Source: Nemopilema nomurai (taxonomy: Eukaryota > Cnidaria > Scyphozoa > Rhizostomeae > Rhizostomatidae). Taken from it: a stretch of DNA of 64,000 nucleotides. The notes beneath the pieces were generated by a model. It did no database searches, was not told where the DNA came from, and worked only from the letters and a program-made list of their open reading frames with translations. Of this stretch, positions 55,201-64,000 are shown in pieces. Each line of letters starts with the position of its first letter. Within the stretch, counting starts at the first letter, position 1. Position numbers and translations under genes: made by a program. The DNA lies in NCBI GenBank assembly GCA_003864495.1, contig ML133461.1:62001-126000 (forward strand). Direction: 5' to 3'.

Positions 55201-55494
55201 GTAGATACTCTCCGGCTTCATTTCAACATGATATTCATAAGGAAACGGAATTCCGGGAAGATTAGGGTGCGCCCTGAAGTCGAATGAATTGGTCTGTGAC
55301 TTCGGACTGTCATTTCCGTGTGCCTTCTCGATTGGACTTAGCCTTGAGTTGGCATGGTTCGTTTGTTCCAGTTGGTACTGATTGGCATCCTTGTCATACC
55401 TGGATGGCATTTCTTTCGAGTCAATGAAACGGTGCAGTACTGCTGTATACGAAATTTTGTTATTGTTCGATATCAACGGCTTCTGAGTGCCCAT
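42655..55494 (-). CDS. KCNQ-type (Kv7) voltage-gated potassium channel, complete
   Basis: KCNQ channels are tetramers giving slow, non-inactivating K+ currents that set excitability and depend on PIP2 and calmodulin. Fourteen exons: 55109-55494, 54622-54724, 53871-53997, 52199-52271, 51501-51597, 50191-50319, 47635-47745, 46725-46820, 46137-46245, 44945-45108, 44408-44502, 44035-44060, 43621-43679, 42655-42756. All introns are GT..AG and phases close to 558 aa. A TAG directly before the ATG at 55494 fixes the start. The family is set by GRLRF in the S2-S3 linker, the TTIGYGD filter, PAGIIGSGFAL at the end of S6, PAAELIQIAWRVYAA after S6, and RPYDVKD in the C-terminus. It is shorter than vertebrate members (about 650-930 aa). 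Whether it is KCNQ1-like or KCNQ2-5-like is left open. Confidence 0.95.
46725..50319 (-). CDS. KCNQ exons 6-8: pore domain S5-P-S6
   Basis: Exon 6 encodes S5 (ELLTCWYMGFIVIMFLSYL) and a pore turret with a potential NGT glycosylation site. Exon 7 gives the pore helix end and selectivity filter (SMTTIGYGDVSPVTG) and most of S6 (FALMGAGFIAMPA). Exon 8 completes the PAG gating hinge (GIIGSGFALQV) and starts the IQ-type calmodulin helix A (RRRRPAAELIQ). The Trp in the S5 motif TCWYMGF occupies the position that makes KCNQ2-5 sensitive to retigabine; KCNQ1 has Leu. The intron between exons 6 and 7 (2.4 kb) carries the AACCCAGGTTAG repeat element. Confidence 0.96.
49461..49655. mobile_element. Palindrome-rich MITE-like element
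   Basis: About 195 bp in the KCNQ intron between exons 6 and 7 contain repeated CTAACCCAGGTTAG-type palindromes and three copies of GTGTGGACA or its complement. CTAACCCAGGCTGCCCCAGG near the left end matches the complement of CCTGGGGCGAACCTGGGTTAG at the right end, so the unit can fold on itself. No coding potential. The family is not identified. Confidence 0.55.
50894..50916. repeat. (CAA)n microsatellite
   Basis: About seven CAA triplets with one CAG interruption, in the KCNQ intron between exons 5 and 6. Confidence 0.85.
51501..55494 (-). CDS. KCNQ exons 1-5: N-terminus and voltage sensor S1-S4
   Basis: Exon 1 is a 128-residue cytosolic N-terminus ending RREVFNFLEGHKG, the usual lead into S1. 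Exon 2 gives S1 (FIILSSIVFAVCSTL); exon 3 gives S2 with both acidic residues and the charge-transfer Phe (EFCLFFIFSIEYGLRVWS) and the linker GRLRFIRRPIMIL; exon 4 gives S3 with its Asp (DAVTITASLILIVALAL); exon 5 gives S4 (RFLFLLQLFRVLRIDRHRG). Against KCNQ1, S4 keeps R1, Q3, R4 and R6 and has Arg at position 5, but R2 is Phe. The S3-S4 loop (NFKGDEY) is short. The join between exons 4 and 5 creates the R1 codon (CG|C). Confidence 0.94.
52275..52440. repeat. Degenerate AATCAGGAAA tandem repeat
   Basis: About 165 bp of purine-rich units around AAATCAGGAAAT and AATCAGTAAATC with a rough 15-16 bp period. On the KCNQ strand it lies directly upstream of the S3 exon acceptor (52272), so its complement forms the pyrimidine-rich branch/acceptor region of that intron. 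Confidence 0.8.
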
Positions 55495-55530
55495 CTATCT
55501 CCTCTATTGTGCGCCAGAAATAGTTTCCGC

Positions 55531-55545
55531 GTTACCGAGATCTAA
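55531..55545 (-). promoter_or_regulatory. Candidate splice acceptor in the KCNQ 5' leader
   Basis: On the minus strand GTGTTTTCTTAG followed by ATCTCGGTAACG lies about 50 nt upstream of the KCNQ ATG. It has the form of a good acceptor, suggesting an upstream non-coding first exon somewhere in 55546-64000. The exon itself was not located. Confidence 0.4.
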
Positions 55546-57845
55546 GAAAACACGAATGCTTAATTTTAACAAATTGACAATACAGCGATAATTAATTTAA
55601 ATTGAAATGAATTTATGCAGAAATTAAATGGTAATTTTTTAGTTACGACAGAGTCAACAATGGGATGAGCTCTTACCAACAGAAGAATATAAAAGTAAAG
55701 ATTAGGACCACTTTGAAGAAGTGAAACAAAAAAGCACTATAAAAGTCTCGAATAAAATATTTTGGTAGCAGTATTGAGCAAAGAGCAGAAAATTAGAGCA
55801 TTAAAGTCTGGATATAATGTTTATTGCCACACCATGATAAAACACTGCAGAAAATAGATTAAAATCTTAAAGAATCTTTTATCATTTTTAGGGATTGGAT
55901 GTAGTCTAGTCGATGTTTTACAAATTTCTTTCAGATTTTTTACAATATTTAGAGGAATGATGTAGTCCAATCGACAGTCTTCAGTTTGGTAAAATGGCAA
56001 TAGCCTTAGCGATGTTCAGTATGAGCTGGTTAGGTGTAAACTGGCCTAGCTAAATGTCCAAAACACACTAGTTGAAAGGGTCATAGATAAAAACAAGGAA
56101 AGTACGAAATAGAGTCAAGCATAACTTTTCACGTCACTTCGTCTTCAAAAAAATGTTTCTTAGAACTTAGTGGTTGCCAGCCACGAAAGAACTTTGCAAG
56201 TCAAACGGAACGAATACCTTAAGCCACGACAAAATACGAGAGCTTGTTCGCTTATTTTATCCTGCTTATGCAACAGAAAGCAGCATGCGCAATGAAACTT
56301 AGAAATCTTAAAGACTAAAGAAATATTCGTATAAAAATTGGAAACAGAATCGATAAAAGAATACGAAATTTGTCTACCTACTTTCTGTTCAATATATAAG
56401 TTCAGGTTATTTCTAGGACACGGTATACTAAACAAGTATCAAAAGATGCGACGTAATAAAGACAATTAGAAAATGAATTTCAACCTTCAGTGGGAGACTG
56501 GATACTGTGTTATGACCTTTAGTGTTAGCAGTGACTAAGATTAGGGTGTTTTCTTTCAACTTGCTCGTAACTGAATAATAAGTTATTCAGATGTATCTGC
56601 TTGACTAAAAAACCATTGCTTTTAATTCTGGGTCTGGAAAATCGAACAAAGTTTCCCAATTTTCTAAATAACTCCTTGAATGATAAAGTCATTGAAAGCT
56701 TCGATTAAAGATACGAAACCCCAAATGCATTTCTAACTATCGGAGTAATGTTAAAAAATTATAAGTTCAGTAGATGATTAAAATTGTTAAGGTTGCATAA
56801 CGATTAAGTGGTTAGCGGAATGCGCCCCTCTATATTTCTAATAGGCCACTGTACCTGTTATCCCCCGCTATTGATGGCCTACTATCTGTCCCTGCTGATC
56901 AGCTGAGAAACGTTGTTTTCATTAACATCATTAACAGGGTATGCCTTCAATACCCCCAAACAAATCAAACAAATTCGCATATGCGATAGATGATCGCCTA
57001 TGCTCTTACTAACACTATACCTATACGGGACTACAAAACAAACTGAGAATGTGCCATTATCCCAGCTCAAGTAGAACGCTACTTATCAAACATAACAAAC
57101 AAGCTCCGCTTGCGAAAAAAACTAAATGATCCCAAGACTCACCAAATCCATCGTCGAAGTTCTTAGAACGCCAATAGAACACTGAAATCAAATGCGCTCC
57201 TTGTAATATGACAAACAGATGTTTTACGACTGAACCTCTAGCCGGGATCTCTTCCTACTCAACACAACTCAAAAACTCTATTACGATCAACACATCATCC
57301 CACTGCCTTGTGAATGCAAGTCCCGCGAAACATAATGAAGTGGAATCTTAGCTGTAGTTATCACATACGTTGACATTTAGTGCAATATAAGCTTCTTTCT
57401 GCTAATCCCTATGTTCAAAGGAAGAAAACATAGAAGCCACCCCGAGCGGCAAACGGCTATTTCAGCATGGCCCCAGCGATCAGAAGTATCTTGCATGCAA
57501 ATTATGTCGATTGAACAATATTGAACAAAAACTTTCTGAACAAACAAATTTTCCACATCGTTGGCAGTTAAGGCTCAGCACTTGATCCGAAAACAAGTTG
57601 CAAAAATCGTCTTAAAAATTGAACTAGTTTATAAACACCATTGATTTGTGGTTACTTTTGGGGAAGATTGGTTTCTAAACGGGAGCGCAGGAGTGAGAAT
57701 GTTTGTGATGATTCAGCGTCTGTGTCAATCCCTAAGCTACTAAAAGAGCCCGGACAACTTAAACGCCCGTATGGCGGTTTAGATAACACTATATAAAACG
57801 AAACTGCAGAGCAAGGGAAATTATAATCATATGACATACCCGATT

Positions 57846-58219
57846 TTTATAAGGAACCACTTTATAAGGAACCTACATGTAGAAGGCCGAAATGTTTAAA
57901 TAACTTATACTACTAAAAACGAAGTCCCTAAGGAACTTTTCGTTTAGAAAATCTTTTATAACTGCAAGTATCAAGAGCTAAAAAGCCCGTTCCATTCATT
58001 TGCAGCCAATACTCGCATAGATTGTTTGCTATTCGCGTGTCAAGTGCTTGATAGAGTAGTTTCCGCATATTCTATCTCGCCCCTCTCTCTATTAAGCGTT
58101 ATTGATGTGCAGTGAAAATAAGGGAACTTTTAAGGAACTTTTGGTACTAAAATATGATGACTTGAGGTCTACGAATAAGGAACTTTTGAAACTAGGCCTT
58201 GTGGTAGGTTCCTTATAAA
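57846..58219. repeat. Inverted-repeat element (TTTATAAGGAACC family)
   Basis: TTTATAAGGAACCTAC at 57861-57876 is perfectly inverted at 58204-58219; an extra TTTATAAGGAACC copy sits at 57846-57858. Related AAGGAACTTTT motifs recur inside (about 57928, 58126 and 58176). At about 370 bp with no coding potential it looks like a MITE or foldback remnant. Confidence 0.5.
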
Positions 58220-59305
58220 AAAAAGCGTGTAATGTAACAAAATGTCGGAAAATGGGAGTTAATAGTGGATAGCTGTTACAAGATCTTCCAATCAAACGCC
58301 ATAATCAACGCTTTGCAGCAATTAAGGAAAATAGTTCCGATTAAACCAGCACAATCTGCAACCCCGCTGGCTACCAAGAAACGTTTATTGTGGTGATTAA
58401 TATAATACAAGAGCTTTAACATGGAATCAGTTGACCCGTAACTTCTCGGTAGAATCACGAGATTGACTGTTATGAGGGATAATTATGAATTTTCAATCTA
58501 TAAAGCGCAATTTTGAATTTCAAGTCAAGTACAAGTGCGTTTAAGTATGTTTATCAAGTATGTTTAACTTCGTGAAATGACCGTTCCAAATAGTCCACCT
58601 TATCATGCCATTCTCCTCACGAAGACTCATAAAAACCATTTTACGGAATTTTAACTACTGGAGCTTTGGGAATCAATTATATAACATATAAAGAACCTCG
58701 TGTTTAGCACCAAAATATTTGCAGAGACGAAAGCCTTCATCAGGGTTCTAATTTTAAGAGCCTTCAGGGAACAAACAGCGCCTAATGACAATAAAAGCTT
58801 CTTATAATCTCATTTGCCTACATTTTCTCAAAGCCATTTCCAGCAGAAGGCTACCGTATACAACATGTAAAGCTTAAAGTGGCAGACTGATTAGAGCGGG
58901 GAGTCAGGGTCAGAAGGCTTACCTCCCGAACCCCTTGAAAGCAGCCTACCCACGAATTTGTGTTTTGCCTTTGCGAAGGCGAGACAGGACGCTGCTTTCA
59001 AACCAGTAGAACATGCTTAAAATCAAATCAAAACCTCTTTTAGCAACGAAACAATAAATTACTAGATACGCCATGTTAGTTGCATAGACACAATCACTAA
59101 TAACAATAAATATTATATATATTACAAAGAACAACTTTAGATGTTATATTATATTATCAGCTGTAGAAACATAGGAAACTCATGAAGGAGCTACCAGAGC
59201 AATGTGCCTGTAACGTGGACAGGACGATCAAATATTTATGTTTATTTCTATAATGGCTACTCGGACATTTGATATCGTGAGTTTGTTCTTTAACGGAGGG
59301 GAGGG

Positions 59306-59464
59306 TGTAACGTGTTAGGGTTTTGTTTATTAGTTGTGTTGCGTGCAGTGTCTCTGATTGATCTTAATGTTATTAACAAGTATGTATTGTCTTGTGTCGT
59401 TTCCGTTATTGTGATCCCGTTCATTGTTGTAGAGTATTACTACTGATTGTCATCTTCAATTACA
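59306..59464 (+). mobile_element. Possible solo or 3' LTR remnant
   Basis: AACGGAGGGGAGGG directly before TGTAACGTGTTAGG has the look of a retroelement polypurine tract followed by the 5' end of a 3' LTR. An end at CAATTACA would give TGTAA...TTACA terminal inverted bases and an LTR of about 159 bp. No gag or pol frame is visible upstream, so at most a decayed fragment remains. The right boundary is a guess. Confidence 0.3.
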
Positions 59465-62400
59465 TTCCGTGTGTTTCTTGACCATTAGTCAGTCTTGGTA
59501 AAATCGATTTGAGATACGTTGTTCTATCGATTATGCTGTTGTCTCTTTTGGGTTTAGGCCTAAGGGCCTAGGCACGCCATCTTCCTCCACGCTAGCAAAG
59601 AACCCAGATTCGATACATGCACAATTTGACGTTAAAGGATATAATATTAGTTTTGCTTGAACAATTAACAGTAAGAATAAAGAAATAACAATTCAAAAAA
59701 GAAAAACAGAAATCAACTAATACTAGTTTATAATATGCACGAATTACTGAAGTGTGTTAGAATGGGAATGGATAAGATTAAAGGTTTTCTAGAAGGTAAT
59801 TTTTCGTGTTTCTTTTGAGAGATAGCTTAGTGGCAGTATTTTTCAAATCTAGAGGCAAATAATTCCATAGTTTAACAACCATCAAATGTAAGGAAGTTTT
59901 CTTAAAATTTGTTGAAGTCGATTGAAGAGAAAAACCAAGGCTAGTAGTCTGTCTAGAATTGAGATGGTGAAGATATTTGTTTTTAGAAAAAGTAGAGGAG
60001 CTAGCATTTTTATTATGTGAAACATGAATTTTCCTGATTGAAGCGTGTAGAGATTATCGACATTCAAAATATTCAAACGTTTAACGATTGGGTCGCTGTG
60101 TGCAGTGTACGCTGCAAAGACAGCTACCCAAACAGCTTTTCGTAAGTTGCATTTTAGGGTTCGTAAGATTCCGTCAACTCAGTGAGCCCCATCAACTTAA
60201 TGAACCCATGTAGAGTTTAACCTGAGTTAAAAGATGCTGGATTGAAAGGACTAACAAATCATTTGAACACAAGATCGTAAATAACCTTTACTACTGACCG
60301 CGGCTTTCCGGATTGAAAATCCACTTTAAATACTCTTGATAAAAGGTTTATGCCTATACATTATCAACTTTACAGGCTCAGTTTATTCAAAGAAAGGTGG
60401 CTAAATTATTATCGATTTTGCATCCACTCTGCTTCGCTTTGTCAATTGTGTCATCATATATATCGGACCTTCATTTACAGAAAAGCAGGTACGAATTCTA
60501 ACACAACACACTTAGCTGAAGGATATTTTCGATGATGCCTCTCACGCAAATGAGACGCCTTGCTTGGAGACCGAAGTCGCTACTAAAAGTGTCCAACCCA
60601 TGACTTTCTAAAACGCCCTAAACATCCAAGTTTCCAACGAGATTTCCACGAAAACAAAAGGATTTTCAGGGATTTTTTTATAAAATAATAGGAATTTTAT
60701 AAAACGTGTACGAGATTTTTTGGATTGATTTGCCCCTCGTCCCTACATATAATTGTCACGTCAGTTATTGTAGATTTCCTTAGGCCCACCAAATGTCTAG
60801 CATAATGCATGTACCATTGAAATGGTGGAGTTTCAAAAAATCACTCAGAAATTCCGTGCAAAAATTCAAAAGGGAGGTCATGTTCCCCCCAACCCTTCCC
60901 TCTGAACCATTTACCCAACAGTTTACCCACGGTACTGGATGCGTCATATAGGAACAATAAGCGCCCAGGTCCTTATCAGACTTTTGGGGCGTAAAGAAAA
61001 GCTCTGTTTCTAAGAATAAAACATGCATTGTGCGCCCGGGTCTGCATAACTCTTGAGTTCTTTGAGCAGAGTATATTGTCATTGAACAAAAACCGGCCTA
61101 AAAAAACACAAAAGTGAATGGCGATGTCCAGGCACCCCCCGTGAATTTAATTACCCGGCACAGGCAAATGAGTCCGTAACAAAGCTTCTGTTGATAGTTG
61201 TCGCGTTTTGTCCGGACCTTGGAATGCGCGTGAAAAACGAAACCAGAACCCGGGTCACAAATTCCAATAAACAAACACGCAACTCTCTGTAGTAAAGTTG
61301 TATAAACGCACGCTGAGTCAATAAAACGGCATCAATTAAATATTTCTGCACAAAGGGTAGCTTTCCGGATTCGTCTAGATAAACTGCACTCACTCAATTC
61401 TGATAAGCTGTCCTCCTGATGGTGAACAGTTGGAAATTCAAGTTTATGTATTTCCTATAATCCTAAGTCTTTAAATCTGCGTTAGAATTTCGTTGTGAAA
61501 ATAATAATTCAAAAGGCTCTTCCGATCAAATAACAACGTGGACAGTTCAAGAACGAGAGGAATGTTGTGTTCTGAGCGAGCGAAACTCGTGAAGCAGAAG
61601 ATTCCGGTTCTGATAGACAGTGTTCTTGCAGACAATTTACCGTGCAGACCGCTACCTGGTAGTCAAGCGCTAGAAAGTCAGGGTTAATTCGGTTACGTCC
61701 ATTATTTCCCATATCAACAGTAATTTGATGGATATTAACAATTACCTTTTTCTGTTCGTGGGCGACCGACCAAGGTCAAAAACTTGTTTGGCGCGAAGAA
61801 TCCTCTCACCACATGTTCTCGGTCTGAAGATTATGATCGGCCCAACCGGGGCACCCCTTTCAAGAACGATTCCACCTTCGGAAGTCCGTCACTTCCAAAT
61901 ACCAGTGAATTATTTCGAAATTAATGTTAACAGCGGATATCATACATTGGCAAGAAAGCTAGTCCTGTTAAGATACCTCAACAGTAGTGTCGGATTTCGG
62001 CTTCCATTTTGTTTGTTTTCTTTTACTAAAGACAAATTAATTCCGTTTAACAAAGCCCAACGGATATAATACGACAACAATAGGCTCATGCTTCAGTAAC
62101 GCTTCCGTGAACTAATTACGACGGGGGGCACCACCTTTCACTGAACAAGCACCATACCGTATTTACATACCCATACTTGGTTTCTCTTTCTTGTGTACCT
62201 CATTTTATTACAGCTTTTTAACGTTAATTCAGGGTATCAGTTCGACTTGTGAAAACTTCAAATCTTCTTCAACTGGCAGGGTAAAAATAGATCTGGATAA
62301 CAAATGGGTGAATGAAGGGATGTTTATTACTAAGGGCCAATATATTTGTTGGTGCAATGGAAGAAAATTTCCTTGAAATGCACCCATAGAGCCCTGTTTA

Positions 62401-64000
62401 TGAATAATACAGTGTAGGCATCTACGGAAAGATTTTATTATACGCTAGAGGCAAATATGATCTGTGGTTTATAACAACGTGTAACAACGAAACAAAGCAA
62501 ATATAAACATGAATTGAAGAGCGACTTACGAAGTTACTCGCCATCTTCAGTAATGGAAGCTCTTCAAGTCTGCACAGCCAGCGAATACCAAATAACCACA
62601 CCAATTTCCAACTGTAATCTTCGAAGCAAGGTAAAGATTTCGATTTATCAACAACGGCCGGAAATGAAGTCAACATCCAGCGTGGTGCTTATCATAGTGA
62701 GTAATCATCACATTTCCAAGAAACAAGTGACATGGCTGTCGAGTCCATCACACTGGGAATTTCGCTGACTTTTGCCACTGACACGCCACTTGCAGGTACA
62801 AGACGCGAGTTGAATTATGATGGATGGTAATTTGTCAGCATCTCAAAAATTAATGCTGCTCTGTTTGGCGAACAGTTTCTATCTAATCATAAACGACTTA
62901 GAACATTCTCAAGCCTACGTTTACAAGGAAACAACTTCTTACATACTTGGAACCCTGCAAACTACTCTACACTGTACTCTGAGGGCAGGTTTCAAATTGG
63001 GTGGAAAATTACCCGGTCCTCACTATTGTTTACACTTGCTGATTCGGTAGTGTTCTGGTTTGTTAGTGTTCTGCTGTTACTTTGCGACAAGAGTGGGACC
63101 TTGGAAATTATAGCTGGTTGAAGTGGCACTCCAATTTTTGGCACTAAAATAAGGTCATGTATCGTCCTTTCCGGTTTTGGAACCATTACGTGGGCCTATT
63201 GCTCCTAAACAAGCAAAGCGTTTTTAGACTGAACAACAAAGTATTTTTTAAAGCTTGCCACCGTTTGCAGAAATTTAGCAAAGAATCTATTCATAATAGA
63301 ATAGCACCATTGATTTGGTTAACAAAAAACGTATAGTCATTTCATATACAAATACTTCATTTTGGAGCAATGCCTAGTCCTTCGCCCTGGACGTTTACAT
63401 AATATTTTTATAGGGCACATTCAAATTTTTGACACCAGCCCCCCCCCCCCAAAAAAAGAAATCATGCTGCGTCTTTTGTGCTTCATAAATATTTGTTTCT
63501 TAATTGGGGCTAGACACGCTTTATTTACTTTCTAAGAAAAGCTTTGATATTCTAGCTGGTTTTTCTACTTACTATCATGTGTTACCGGTAATGCTTTAAA
63601 ATCTGTCATGAATATTGCATAAAGACTACCACGAAATTAGCCGTATCTCTCAGAAATAAAAATATTGTATTTATACCAGCTACGCTTTATTAGAATTTAA
63701 TTATTTAAAGCTCAAGCTTGTTTTCACTTAAAGTCTTTTTCATTGCTACTTCATTTTTTGCTTTTTAACTTTCTTCATCCTCATTTTCGTATCTCATTCT
63801 CCCCTTCTTCTCTTCTTAATTTTTGAACAAGTGCTTTGGGGTACAAAATTTCACTATGGCAAGAAAAAGCGGAACTAGTTCTTGCATACTTGAAGTACTT
63901 TTTCATCCGACACCTGCAAACGTCGGAAAATAACCAAAAACTGACCGAATAAATAGCCAGTTGCGGATCAAAAACACTAGAGGGTGATAACAAGAGCGCA

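Larger units (their letters stand above)
55495..64000. other. 8.5-kb region without supported coding exons
   Basis: Short open frames occur on both strands but none resembles a known family and none forms a phased exon chain. Contents that can be named are the candidate KCNQ leader acceptor, the inverted-repeat element at 57846-58219, the possible LTR remnant at 59306, a direct-repeat pair near 55890-55980 sharing GATGTAGTC, and a C10A7 run at about 63441. It most likely holds the KCNQ upstream exon and promoter plus old repeats. Confidence 0.5.

Noticed and set aside
61725..62069. 114-codon plus-strand open frame
   Set aside because: No recognisable family, no splice context and no partner exons.

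Overview
The window is animal nuclear DNA: AT-rich, with intron-dense genes that have ordinary GT..AG introns of roughly 90 bp to 3.5 kb. Gene content (TEP1, TRAM and KCNQ orthologues with vertebrate-like domain order) points to an invertebrate metazoan, most likely a cnidarian such as an anthozoan. That assignment is an inference; nothing in the sequence names the species. No bacterial-style operons, CRISPR arrays or complete transposons were found.

Layout. (1) 3-1493 on + is the 3' part of a membrane protein with CUB-like domains, one LDL-receptor class A module and a single transmembrane segment. (2) 2418-34284 on - is a complete gene for telomerase-associated protein 1 (TEP1). I rebuilt it as 56-57 exons, about 2,700 residues: N-terminal region, TROVE RNA-binding module, vWA-like segment, DUF4062, NACHT ATPase and a long WD40 array. 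(3) 35485-40487 on - is a complete 11-exon gene for TRAM, the translocating chain-associated ER membrane protein (370 aa). (4) 42655-55494 on - is a complete 14-exon KCNQ (Kv7) voltage-gated potassium channel (558 aa). (5) 55495-64000 has no exon I can support. It probably holds the KCNQ 5' leader and promoter plus decayed repeats, including a possible LTR remnant.

The three minus-strand genes lie head to tail and converge on the CUB/LDLa gene. They act in separate systems: TEP1 in telomerase and vault ribonucleoprotein, TRAM at the Sec61 translocon, KCNQ in membrane excitability. I see no shared pathway. Nearly all exon joins were checked by splice sites and reading phase; both TRAM and KCNQ close with no frame break.

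The most notable points are an RGG-rich RNA-binding-like exon inside the TEP1 TROVE region; an in-frame TAA in TEP1 that no canonical intron removes cleanly; a KCNQ channel with phenylalanine at the second S4 gating-charge position and a short, non-basic region in place of calmodulin-binding helix B; an inverted pair of tRNA-like sequences, one inside a perfect 15-bp inverted repeat; and several inverted-repeat or tandem-repeat elements in introns.
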